Source: an uncultured Dyadobacter sp. (GTDB lineage Bacteria; Bacteroidota; Bacteroidia; Cytophagales; Spirosomataceae). From it: 13,833 nt of DNA. Below, one piece after another: positions 1 through 7,319 of the stretch. Each line of letters begins with the position of its first letter. The first letter of the stretch is position 1. The notes beneath the pieces are model-generated. The model searched no databases and was not told the origin of the DNA. It saw only the letters and a program-made list of their open reading frames with translations. Where the stretch lies: NCBI GenBank assembly GCA_946481035.1, contig CAMLNK010000016.1, positions 1 through 13,833 of the forward strand, in the 5' to 3' direction. The position numbers and the translations under genes were made by a program.

Positions 1-576
1 CCCGAAATTACTCCGCGCGGACGGCGCGGAGCACCCCTGGTCGGTATTGTGGGCATTATCGATCCTGCGAAAGGTCAAATGACTGCCGTAAAAGCGGTGA
101 ATGCCCTCGTCAAAAAAGGTACGCCGGTGAGGCTGGAAATTGTGGGTGAAATTGGCGATCCGGCTTATTATGAAGAAATTGCAGCTTATATCGCCGAACA
201 GGGGATTGCCGAACATATCGGTTTCACCGGATTCACCAAAGATATTCAAAGCATCTACCGTCGCCTCGATGCGCTGCTCATGTGCTCGCCCAATGAGGCA
301 CTCGGGCGCGTAACGATTGAAGGTATGATGTACGGGGTTCCGGTGGTCGCATTCGATTCGGCAGGTACGAGCGAGATCATCCGGCACGAAGAAACCGGCC
401 TGCTCTACCGGTCCGGCGAGCAGAGCCTTGCCGATGAGTTAGAAAGGCTGCTCAACGATCATTCTCTGTACGCGGGCATTGCGGAACGCGCAAGAGAGCA
501 TGTTTTCCAAAATTTCACGATTACAAAATATCGCGACAACTTTATCAAAGAGGTAGAAAGTTGCCGCAAAAACTGA
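1..576 (+). CDS. Glycosyltransferase family 4 (GT4), C-terminal part, 5' truncated by window edge
   Basis: This is the C-terminal, nucleotide-sugar-binding half of a GT-B fold glycosyltransferase, expected to add a sugar to a lipid-linked repeat unit on the cytoplasmic side of the inner membrane. The reading frame is open to base 1, so the GTG at 49 is internal and the true start lies outside the window. Visible features are the V-G-I-I-D-P-A-K-G-Q segment that opens the C-terminal Rossmann domain (the usual G-R-x-x-x-x-K-G position), then a typical L-E-I-V-G-E strand, and the EX7E signature in N-E-A-L-G-R-V-T-I-E, with the first Glu at bases 295-297. The tail G-V-P-V-V-A-F-D-S-A-G-T-S-E-I-I is the usual donor-site loop. 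The stop at 574-576 is followed after 3 bp by the next start, so the two genes are almost certainly co-transcribed. The family is clear, but donor and acceptor cannot be read from the sequence. Confidence 0.9.
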   Translation, partial: PEITPRGRRGAPLVGIVGIIDPAKGQMTAVKAVNALVKKGTPVRLEIVGEIGDPAYYEEIAAYIAEQGIAEHIGFTGFTKDIQSIYRRLDALLMCSPNEALGRVTIEGMMYGVPVVAFDSAGTSEIIRHEETGLLYRSGEQSLADELERLLNDHSLYAGIAERAREHVFQNFTITKYRDNFIKEVESCRKN

Positions 577-579
577 GTT

Positions 580-1311
580 ATGCAGTATCCCAAAATTTCG
601 ATCATCACAGTCGTTAGGAATGGCGAGAAAGACCTGGAAAGCGCCATTAAAAGCGTCGTTACCCAGAGCTATCCCAACATTGAATTCATCATTCTGGATG
701 GGCTCTCAACCGATGGAACACTGGATATCATCCGGAAATACGAAGATCAGATCGCATTTTGGAAAAGCGAGGCCGACCGCGGGATATTCGACGCTATGAA
801 CAAGGGGCTCGATCTCGCCACGGGCGACTGGGTTTTCTTCCTGGGCTGCGACGACGTGCTGGCTTCCCCGACGATCATCGAAGAAGTTGCCGCCGAATTT
901 ACGGTGCCCGATAATATCTATTACGGGAACACCTATCTCAAAAAGAGCAACCATATCTATACCGGTAAAGTCAGCAAATGGAATATCGCCCTGCGCAACA
1001 TTTCACACCAGGCCATTTTCTACCCGAAGTCCATTTATAAGCAAAAGAAGTATAACTTAGACTATAAATTAACGGCCGACCACGTCTATAATGTGGAATT
1101 ATACGGTCGTTTTGCCGGGCATTTTATATACATGCCCAAACTGATTTCGATATACAATGACCTGGGAATGAGCTCAGTGAATGTTGACCAACAACATAAA
1201 AAGGACATTATCGGCATCGTCTTCGATAATCTGGGCGGTGCGGTTGGTTCGTACTACTGGTTTCGTGTGAAGGTTTCGAATTTTAAAAACAGCCTGAAAG
1301 GTGGGAAATGA
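580..1311 (+). CDS. Glycosyltransferase family 2 (GT2, WfgS/WcaE-like)
   Basis: This 243-residue protein is a GT-A fold inverting glycosyltransferase, presumably acting on the undecaprenyl-linked repeat unit. The N-terminus I-S-I-I-T-V-V-R-N-G is the family's first strand. The nucleotide-binding motif D-G-L-S-T-D-G-T is at residues 40-47, the conserved block S-E-A-D-R-G-I-F-D-A-M-N-K-G at 63-76, and the metal-binding DXD equivalent is G-C-D-D at 89-92 after G-D-W-V-F-F-L. I-S-H-Q-A-I-F-Y (141-148) and T-A-D-H (165-168) are also typical of the WfgS-like subgroup. There are no membrane segments. The ATG at 580 lies 3 bp after the previous stop, and the gene overlaps the polymerase gene by 11 bp. 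Both contacts suggest translational coupling within one operon. Family assignment is secure; the transferred sugar is unknown. Confidence 0.92.
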   Translation: MQYPKISIITVVRNGEKDLESAIKSVVTQSYPNIEFIILDGLSTDGTLDIIRKYEDQIAFWKSEADRGIFDAMNKGLDLATGDWVFFLGCDDVLASPTIIEEVAAEFTVPDNIYYGNTYLKKSNHIYTGKVSKWNIALRNISHQAIFYPKSIYKQKKYNLDYKLTADHVYNVELYGRFAGHFIYMPKLISIYNDLGMSSVNVDQQHKKDIIGIVFDNLGGAVGSYYWFRVKVSNFKNSLKGGK

Positions 1312-2608
1312 TCTTTTCGTGCGGGCAGTCCTGGATAACTGGCTCTATTATGGGGCGGTTTACGTAGGATTTCTATGCCTCTATCTTTTCCTGTACCGAA
1401 AACTCTACTGGGGCATCCTCGATCCGTTCCTGCTCACGGTCATCAACCTTACCGGCGGGGCGTTTTGCGTGTACTTCCTCTATTCCGACGATACTCTGAA
1501 ACCCATTTATGGCTGGTCGTTTGTAGGCACCGAAATTGCGCTTTTCCTAGGGCTGACGCTCGCTTCCTACCTTCCGGTGATCAAACTGGGAGGCGATACG
1601 AATAAAGTCGAAATCCCGACGCGGGGCATAAGCGAGTTCGATATATTCCTTTTCGTGGTTTGTACCGCCTATGTTTTAATTGAAGCTGTCAATCTAAAAA
1701 CGGTCGGGGTGGTGCTGCTCAATAATGAGGCAAACCACGTCTCCGCTTATGAAGGTCATGGAATCATGCGTGCATTCCTGGTTTCCTATCGGACATTGGT
1801 GATCATGACGCTCTATTACAAGCTGATATACCTCAAACAAAGGTTCAACCTGTTCGAGCTGTTTATCTGCTTTGTATTGCTGCTCGACATCGCTACCAGC
1901 GGGTCCAAAGGGGCTATCGTCGTTTTCTTCGTTAGCTACTTCCTCATTACCTACCCGATGGTGGTTCAGGGAAGGATGAACACGATCAAGCTCTCGTGGC
2001 CGCTCCTAATTGTGCTGGCGAGTTTTCCTGTCGCAATCGTCATGATTTCCGTGGGTGCCAACCCGTCCTCAGCGATTCAGCAAGTCGGCTTGCGACTTAT
2101 GTCGAGTGGCGATATTTTTCTGCTGGGTTACTATGACGACGTCATGGAGACCATCCAGGAATCCTCATTTTTTAAATATGCCTTTTATCCGGGCTGGGGA
2201 ACGATCCTGAAAAACCTCGGATTTGAGATCACGCCCCCCGAGCCAATTGGTGTGGATGTGTTTGCATTTTATACAGGCCGCCGTACTTCGGGTGCAAACG
2301 GGCGATACAATTACCTGGCCTACCATTTCTTCGGGCTCTGGGGCGGCATTATATATGCATTGATCATCGGCTTGCTGCTGGGATACCTGCGTAGTATGTA
2401 TAAAAAATTGAACCCGCTGAACATGAACTATTATTCATTCCTGTTCCTGGTCGTGCTGATCAGCTGCTCGACGCGCCTTGTCGACGATCTTCTGCTGTTT
2501 GGTAATACAAGCTTCTGGGCCCTCTTATTTTTGACAGTATCTTATGTGGTAGCCAAAATCCTGTACATGGTGCTCCAAGTGGTCACCGGACCAAAATCGT
2601 ATGCCTAA
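1301..2608 (+). CDS. Wzy-like oligosaccharide repeat-unit polymerase (O-antigen polymerase family)
   Basis: This is a 435-residue integral inner-membrane protein with about ten to eleven hydrophobic helices. Rough positions are 14-33, 40-60, 73-93, 114-133, 157-178, two within 183-220, 233-252, 345-364, 377-392 and 404-425. A loop of about 90 residues (253-343), expected to be periplasmic, separates the last groups of helices and ends in the polar stretch G-A-N-G-R-Y-N-Y-L-A-Y before F-G-L-W-G-G. This layout is typical of Wzy polymerases, which join repeat units at the periplasmic face. Wzy proteins have little sequence conservation, so the call rests on topology and on the gene's place among glycosyltransferases; a flippase or ligase is less likely given the single large late loop. 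A stop in frame at 1295-1297 forces the start to lie at or after 1298, so the GTG at 1301, overlapping the upstream gene by 11 bp, is the best start. A later GTG at 1319 is possible. The end overlaps the next gene by 8 bp. Confidence 0.78.
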   Translation: MGNDLFVRAVLDNWLYYGAVYVGFLCLYLFLYRKLYWGILDPFLLTVINLTGGAFCVYFLYSDDTLKPIYGWSFVGTEIALFLGLTLASYLPVIKLGGDTNKVEIPTRGISEFDIFLFVVCTAYVLIEAVNLKTVGVVLLNNEANHVSAYEGHGIMRAFLVSYRTLVIMTLYYKLIYLKQRFNLFELFICFVLLLDIATSGSKGAIVVFFVSYFLITYPMVVQGRMNTIKLSWPLLIVLASFPVAIVMISVGANPSSAIQQVGLRLMSSGDIFLLGYYDDVMETIQESSFFKYAFYPGWGTILKNLGFEITPPEPIGVDVFAFYTGRRTSGANGRYNYLAYHFFGLWGGIIYALIIGLLLGYLRSMYKKLNPLNMNYYSFLFLVVLISCSTRLVDDLLLFGNTSFWALLFLTVSYVVAKILYMVLQVVTGPKSYA

Positions 2609-3677
2609 TATTGTCTTTTTTATTTATAATATCTCGGCGGTTGGCGGAACAGAACGTGTAGCTTCGGTCATTATCAATGAACTCGCCAAAAGAAATTATA
2701 ATGTTCATGTGTTGGGCCTCTATGGCGATCCGGGCAAGATTTTCTTCCCTTTCGAGCCGAATGTGAAGGTAACCAGCCTGCATATCGACGACCTGAAAGG
2801 CATCCGGAAAATCCTTTATTCACAGCATAAGATCCGGCAGTTCGTCAATAGCAACCACATCGACACGTTTGTAACGGTCGAATCGATTATGGCTACCTAT
2901 TCGGTGCCGTCGCTGGCATTTACCGGCATCCGGCACATCGTGTGGGAGCATTTCAATTTCAAGGTAAGCCTGGGTATCGCCGCCAGGTCGCTCGCCCGGC
3001 AGCTTGCACTTTGCTTTGCCGACGGCATCGTGACGCTCACGGCCCGCGACACCCAATTCTGGAAAAAGGGAGCGTGGTACCGGCATGCTGAATTAGTACA
3101 TATCCCGAACCCGATGTTCCTGGAAGAGCAAAAAGTGAATGAAAATCCTTCCCAAACGGTCATTTCCGTTGGGAGGCTCACTTTCCAGAAAGGCTTTGAC
3201 CTGCTGGTGGAAGCCTGGGGCGGGCTGCCTGACGGGCTACGGAAGGAATGGAAATTGCTCATTATCGGCGATGGAGAAGATAAACCGCTCCTCGAAAAGA
3301 AAATAGCGGAACTCGGCATCGGAGATTCGGTTGAGCTCGTCGGCGCTACGAAAGCAGTTTTTGCCTATTTCGAAAAAGCGTCTGTATATTGCCTGAGCTC
3401 GCGGTTCGAGGGGCTGCCAATGGTCCTTCTCGAAGCATTGGCATTCCACCTGCCGATTGTCGCCTTTGATTGCGACACCGGGCCGGAAGAGCTGATCGAA
3501 AACGGGCAAAACGGCATTCTCGTGGAGGCTGGAAATGTAAACCAAATGGCGCAATCGCTGACCGCCCTGCTGGAAGATGATGATCTGCGGCAGCGCATGA
3601 GAAACTACAAATCACAAAGGCTCCACGCGCTCGAACTGGGCGGCATTATAGCACAATGGGGCCAGGTATTGAAATAG
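2601..3677 (+). CDS. Glycosyltransferase family 4 (GT4)
   Basis: This complete 358-residue GT-B glycosyltransferase probably extends the lipid-linked repeat unit in the cytoplasm. The N-terminal acceptor domain starts with the glycine-rich loop A-V-G-G-T-E-R-V (13-20). The hinge I-P-N-P lies at 168-171, and the C-terminal domain opens with S-V-G-R-L-T-F-Q-K-G (189-198), carrying the basic residues that contact the donor diphosphate. The retaining-enzyme EX7E motif is F-E-G-L-P-M-V-L-L-E, with Glu at 270 and 278, followed by P-I-V-A-F-D-C-D-T-G-P-E-E. The C-terminus is compact for the family but nothing essential appears to be lost. The ATG at 2601 lies inside the end of the polymerase gene (8-bp overlap), a strong sign of coupled translation. 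The donor sugar cannot be predicted. Confidence 0.92.
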   Translation: MPNIVFFIYNISAVGGTERVASVIINELAKRNYNVHVLGLYGDPGKIFFPFEPNVKVTSLHIDDLKGIRKILYSQHKIRQFVNSNHIDTFVTVESIMATYSVPSLAFTGIRHIVWEHFNFKVSLGIAARSLARQLALCFADGIVTLTARDTQFWKKGAWYRHAELVHIPNPMFLEEQKVNENPSQTVISVGRLTFQKGFDLLVEAWGGLPDGLRKEWKLLIIGDGEDKPLLEKKIAELGIGDSVELVGATKAVFAYFEKASVYCLSSRFEGLPMVLLEALAFHLPIVAFDCDTGPEELIENGQNGILVEAGNVNQMAQSLTALLEDDDLRQRMRNYKSQRLHALELGGIIAQWGQVLK

Positions 3678-3708
3678 AAAACCACAACTTTTTAATAACA
3701 CACTAGCT

Positions 3709-4824
3709 TTGAAACCGCAAAAACTGCTCTACATATTACACGACATACAGATCGGCGGTGTTGAGGTGGCCCTGCTATCGGCCATACCCGAACTGAACAG
3801 GCAATTTGATCTGAAAGTGATGGTACTGGGAACGGTCGATGCCAATATGACCAGCCACCTTACTTCCGAAGAAAAAGCATGCCTGGTTCCGTTCGACTAT
3901 AAGCTGAGTATGTACCCGCTGGTCATTCCGAAAATGATCCGGTTCATTTTGCGCTTCGCTCCTGATGTCATGATTTGTTCATTATGGCGGGCTTCTTTGC
4001 TGGGAGTCATCGCCAAAAAGCTTCGGCCACGGCTTCGTTTCATCTCTTTTATTCATAACACGGCATTTTTTCACCGCTTCGATCGGCTATTCAGCCGGGC
4101 TGCTATCCGTAATGCCGATTCGATCTTCACAGACTCGCGGGCCACAGCGGAATTTGTCACCGGGCAATTCAAGCCTACGGTGCCCGTCGAGGTGATTTCT
4201 TTCTTTACCAGCCATTCACCGAAACTTAAAACAGCCCCGCCCCTGAATAACCATGACGTACGCTTCATGTTTCTCGGACGGATCAATACTGTAAAAAACT
4301 TACCTTTGGCTATCGATGCAATCCGGTATCTTGCCGATCGCGGGCACAATGTATCTCTGGATATTTACGGTAGGGACGACGGTATGCTCGAAACAGTTAC
4401 CGAATACATCCGGGCCAGCCAGCTCGAAAACCGGGTTCGGTTTCAAGGCGAAGTGAATGGCAGCCAAAAACCGGAAATATTCAGGAATCATCATTTCCTG
4501 ATCCAGCTGAGTGCCAACGAAGGGATGGCTATGAGTGTAGCGGAGGCAATGCAAAACGGGCTCGCGTGCTTCGTGACCGCAGTAGGTGAAATTCCTAACT
4601 ACGCGGCAGACATGAAGACAGCGATTTTTGCCGATATTAGTACTACCGAAGCATTCGGTAATTCATTGAAAAAACTGGAATCCGTGCTCGTCGATCCACA
4701 AATCTACGACCGGATATCGACCGACAGTTACGAGAGCCTTAAAACGGCGGGTACCTATTCGGAATCCCTGATACGGGGTATCGGGAAAATCCTGCAAGGG
4801 AACGTTTCTGTAAGCAGTCATTAA
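3709..4824 (+). CDS. Glycosyltransferase family 4 (GT4), probable TTG start
   Basis: This 371-residue GT-B glycosyltransferase has Y-I-L-H-D-I-Q-I-G-G-V-E at 8-19, matching the N-terminal glycine loop of the family. F-I-H-N-T-A is near 114-119, the second-domain start F-L-G-R-I-N-T-V-K-N is at 188-197, and the EX7E motif N-E-G-M-A-M-S-V-A-E has Glu at 271 and 279. The loop after the second Glu (A-V-G-E-I-P-N-Y) departs from the usual G-G-x-x-E form, so acceptor or donor preference may differ from its neighbours. No ATG or GTG is available upstream before the in-frame stop at 3670-3672; TTG at 3709 keeps the whole first strand and is therefore preferred. The gap to the previous gene is 31 bp with no visible terminator, so it is likely in the same operon. 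Confidence 0.88.
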   Translation: MKPQKLLYILHDIQIGGVEVALLSAIPELNRQFDLKVMVLGTVDANMTSHLTSEEKACLVPFDYKLSMYPLVIPKMIRFILRFAPDVMICSLWRASLLGVIAKKLRPRLRFISFIHNTAFFHRFDRLFSRAAIRNADSIFTDSRATAEFVTGQFKPTVPVEVISFFTSHSPKLKTAPPLNNHDVRFMFLGRINTVKNLPLAIDAIRYLADRGHNVSLDIYGRDDGMLETVTEYIRASQLENRVRFQGEVNGSQKPEIFRNHHFLIQLSANEGMAMSVAEAMQNGLACFVTAVGEIPNYAADMKTAIFADISTTEAFGNSLKKLESVLVDPQIYDRISTDSYESLKTAGTYSESLIRGIGKILQGNVSVSSH

Positions 4825-4872
4825 TATCGTATTCAACGGGGGAGCGGTTAGTTTGGAGTTGTTATTGAAATT

Positions 4873-5940
4873 ATGAAAATATTACATGTCATCACGCTTG
4901 CTGAACTCGGGGGCGCTCAATCCGTGGTGATCAATCTGGCTCGGGAGTCTGTCAACGACGGGCATGAGGTAATGGTAGCATCGTCGGAGGACGGAGAGCT
5001 TTGGAAAGTGTTGCCGTCGGAAGTAGGGCAATGGAAAATCAACCCATTGCAGCGGTCGATCAGCCTTTCCAAAGAACATAAGGTCGTGAATGAGCTGCGC
5101 CGCCTGTACCAGGTCTTCAAGCCCGACGTAATACACCTGCATTCATCGAAAATCGGGATTCTCGGTCGCCTTGCATTTCCCCGGAAAAAGATCGTTTATA
5201 CCGTCCACGGTTTCGATTCGATCCGGGTGGCGTTCAGGAAGTTTCTTCATCTGGAACGCCTGTTGCAGCTCCGGGCCAAACACATTGTAGGTGTAAGTAA
5301 ATACGATTACCAGAACCTGCTGAGCGAGGGAATCAAAAAGAACGTCTCTTACATTTATAACGGCATTACCGACTATTCGACCGACGTCCCCGGGAACCAT
5401 AGCGAAAGCTACCACAGGCTCGCTGGAATGATCCGTTCGAAAACCGGTTTCAAAGTGATGTGCATTGCCCGGATTTCGCCGCAGAAGAAGTTTGAGCTTT
5501 TTTGTGAAGTAGCCGAAATGCTGGCTGGCCACAACGTTCATTTTTTCTGGATCGGTAATAAAGACGAGATGGCCGACCTTCCGGCGAATGCCTATTGCCT
5601 CGGCGAAGCGGAAGACGCGCACCGCTTCCTGGAATACGCCGACTTGTTCATGCTTCCCTCCAATTACGAGGGCATGCCGATGTCGATCCTCGAAGCACTA
5701 TGTTATTCCGTTCCGGTGATCGCTTCCGATGTCGGCGGGATCGGAGAAGTACTTAACGGACTGAATGGCAGAGCAGTAACTAATACGGCGAGTGAATTTG
5801 CCAATCAGATTCTGCATTATGCGAAGCATCCGGCCGAGCTGACGAAGGCGAAAGCGGAAGCCAGAAAGTCGTATGAACAATACTTCACGGTGGGTGCGAT
5901 GTACCGCATGTACCTGTCGTTATACAAGTCGATCTCCTGA
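4873..5940 (+). CDS. Glycosyltransferase family 4 (GT4)
   Basis: This 355-residue GT-B glycosyltransferase carries the most canonical GT4 signature in the window. The glycine loop E-L-G-G-A-Q-S-V is at 11-18, followed by H-L-H-S-S-K-I-G-I-L-G-R (88-99) and V-Y-T-V-H-G-F-D (108-115), both typical of enzymes acting on lipid-linked polysaccharide intermediates. I-Y-N-G-I (161-165) is the interdomain hinge, A-R-I-S-P-Q-K-K (199-206) provides the phosphate-binding basic residues, and Y-E-G-M-P-M-S-I-L-E has the EX7E glutamates at 266 and 274, followed by D-V-G-G-I-G-E. It lies 48 bp after the preceding gene and is the last glycosyltransferase before a 338-bp AT-rich gap, so it probably ends the first transcription block. 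I found no convincing terminator behind it. Confidence 0.93.
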   Translation: MKILHVITLAELGGAQSVVINLARESVNDGHEVMVASSEDGELWKVLPSEVGQWKINPLQRSISLSKEHKVVNELRRLYQVFKPDVIHLHSSKIGILGRLAFPRKKIVYTVHGFDSIRVAFRKFLHLERLLQLRAKHIVGVSKYDYQNLLSEGIKKNVSYIYNGITDYSTDVPGNHSESYHRLAGMIRSKTGFKVMCIARISPQKKFELFCEVAEMLAGHNVHFFWIGNKDEMADLPANAYCLGEAEDAHRFLEYADLFMLPSNYEGMPMSILEALCYSVPVIASDVGGIGEVLNGLNGRAVTNTASEFANQILHYAKHPAELTKAKAEARKSYEQYFTVGAMYRMYLSLYKSIS

Positions 5941-6063
5941 ACTTCACCGCACGGGCACATACGAACGGCTGGTGATTATAGGAAATGTGATAAATCGTTG
6001 AAATCGGACGAGCGCGCGGGGAGCCGAAAAAAAAAGGAAAAAATCTTTACAGTAAAATAATAT

Positions 6064-6090
6064 TTTGCGTTGAATCCTTCCCTATATTTG
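6064..6090 (+). promoter_or_regulatory. Candidate Bacteroidota promoter for the sugar transferase-wzi block
   Basis: TATATTTG at 6083-6090 matches the Bacteroidota -7 consensus TAnnTTTG exactly. A TTTG that could serve as the -33 element is at 6064-6067, but the 15-bp spacing is shorter than the usual 17-23. The placement, upstream of the first gene after a long gap, supports a promoter role. A second exact TATATTTG occurs at 6161-6168 without a suitable -33 partner. Confidence 0.35.
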
Positions 6091-6117
6091 CCAGAAGTAG
6101 TTTCTCCCCTTCTCCAC

Positions 6118-6168
6118 CAAATATAAATTTTTAGCGCAAAAGCCCTTCTCTGCCAAAAATTATATTTG
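6118..6168. repeat. AT-rich inverted repeat in the leader of the sugar transferase gene
   Basis: The left arm CAAATATAA (6118-6126) is the exact reverse complement of TTATATTTG (6160-6168). After one unpaired A (6127), TTTTT (6128-6132) pairs with AAAAA (6155-6159). This gives 14 paired positions around a 22-base loop. Each arm carries a TATATTTG, in opposite orientations. It could be an operator, a leader RNA hairpin or two opposed promoter-like boxes; in AT-rich DNA some of this symmetry could be chance. Confidence 0.5.
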
Positions 6169-6278
6169 ATTTGACTATGTTTATAATTTCATATTTCAAA
6201 AGTTTATTCCTAAACTTGTAGCTTAACACACGCATATTCTGCAATCACACTATTTCTTAGTTCATAAAATACACACAT

Positions 6279-7280
6279 ATGAGCAACACTTACGTATCTG
6301 ACCGCAAGTACATTCATCGGCTTCTAAGCAAAAGCGCCGTTTCAGAGGAAGTCCTGATTGTCACCAGCTACGACTACTTTCTTCAAAAATACGATCTGGC
6401 TCTGCTCCTTAAAAGATACAAGGAGATCATCCTGATCCCACATTCAGATAACGACGATTATCTTCTCAACCACACCGTAAGGCCATTACTCGACAGATTT
6501 GAAAAAATACACCTGGTTACCAATCCGCAATATGACCGCCGGAACCGTGTAATCTACGAGTTGGTTGTGCGGAAAAACAAATCGATACGAATTACAACGG
6601 TTTACGATTTCTGCGAGAGAGACCTCAAAAAAGTATATATCCCGGACGACGTCACCGAAATCAATCCTAACCTTCTGACTGTCCCCACGTTCGGCCGCAG
6701 GGTTCGTTACCCCAAGAAAATCATCGATATTACGATTTCAACTATACTTTTCCTGCTTACGTTTCCGATTTGGATACTCAGTTACTTCCGGATCAAACTG
6801 CAATCTCCCGGTCCCGTATTCTACTTTCAGGAACGCGTGGGCATGAACAACAAGTCGTTCAACTGTATCAAATTCAGGTCAATGCGCCTGGATGCGGAAC
6901 AAAACGGCGCATCTTTTTCGAAAAAGAATGATTCGAGGATATTCTCGTACGGGTCGTTCATGCGCCTGACGCGTATCGACGAGCTGCCGCAGATTATCAA
7001 TATTTTCAGACGCGACCTGTCGCTGATCGGCCCACGTCCGGAACGCCCCGTTTTTACGGAAACCTTTGACGAAATCATTCCTTATTACAACCTCCGCCAC
7101 AATATCAAGCCCGGTATCACCGGCTACGCGCAGGTAATGTATTCGTACGGAGCGGGCGTGTATGATGCGCGTCACAAGCTCATGTATGACCTTTACTATA
7201 TCAAAAACTGGAACTTGTTCCTGGAATTGAAAATCATACTCCTGACGGCCGTGGTGATATTCGGCAAGAAAGGCAGGTAA
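6279..7280 (+). CDS. Polyprenyl-phosphate sugar-1-phosphate transferase (bacterial sugar transferase family)
   Basis: This 333-residue enzyme should transfer a sugar-1-phosphate from a nucleotide sugar to undecaprenyl phosphate, starting the repeat unit at the inner membrane. The catalytic domain occupies about 145-333. It has a single hydrophobic re-entrant helix at about 147-170, then S-P-G-P-V-F-Y-F-Q-E-R-V-G (176-188), I-K-F-R-S-M (197-202), the catalytic Asp-Glu dyad in R-I-D-E-L-P-Q (D234, E235), L-S-L-I-G-P-R-P-E (248-256) and I-K-P-G-I-T-G-Y-A-Q (276-285). The first 140 residues have no membrane helices, so the protein is intermediate between the roughly 200-residue minimal form (PglC type) and the roughly 460-residue WcaJ/WbaP type with four N-terminal helices. 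The segment V-Y-D-F-C-E-R (108-114) resembles the end of the N-terminal domain in long forms. It heads a block with three wzi genes (39 bp to the next). Confidence 0.93.
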   Translation: MSNTYVSDRKYIHRLLSKSAVSEEVLIVTSYDYFLQKYDLALLLKRYKEIILIPHSDNDDYLLNHTVRPLLDRFEKIHLVTNPQYDRRNRVIYELVVRKNKSIRITTVYDFCERDLKKVYIPDDVTEINPNLLTVPTFGRRVRYPKKIIDITISTILFLLTFPIWILSYFRIKLQSPGPVFYFQERVGMNNKSFNCIKFRSMRLDAEQNGASFSKKNDSRIFSYGSFMRLTRIDELPQIINIFRRDLSLIGPRPERPVFTETFDEIIPYYNLRHNIKPGITGYAQVMYSYGAGVYDARHKLMYDLYYIKNWNLFLELKIILLTAVVIFGKKGR

Positions 7281-7319
7281 TCCCTCTGACACCTACGTAG
7301 CATTCTTAATAGTCCTGGA

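Larger units (their letters stand above)
5941..6278. other. AT-rich 338-bp intergenic leader before the sugar transferase gene
   Basis: I see no gene in this stretch. Its first third is mixed in composition and includes a run of nine A (6027-6035) after a GC-rich patch. The remainder is AT-rich and holds a candidate promoter near 6064-6090 and a long inverted repeat at 6118-6168, both listed separately. There is no hairpin followed by a T run that would clearly terminate the upstream operon. If the candidate promoter is real, the transcript carries an untranslated leader of about 180 nucleotides, long enough to hold a regulatory RNA structure. Confidence 0.6.

Noticed and set aside
5143..5622. 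159-residue open frame on the minus strand
   Set aside because: It is opposite the well-supported GT4 gene at 4873-5940 and shows no recognisable domain.
6027..6035. Run of nine A as a possible phase-variable tract or terminator
   Set aside because: It is not inside a coding sequence, and for a plus-strand terminator the run would have to be T. No stem with good pairing precedes it on the other strand.
6161..6187. TTGACT and TATAAT close together, resembling sigma-70 boxes
   Set aside because: They are only 5 bp apart, far from the needed spacing of about 17, and Bacteroidota promoters follow a different consensus.
7294..7301. CTACGTAG palindrome between the sugar transferase and first wzi gene
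   Set aside because: An 8-bp palindrome is expected by chance in this much sequence, and it has no T tract or second copy nearby.
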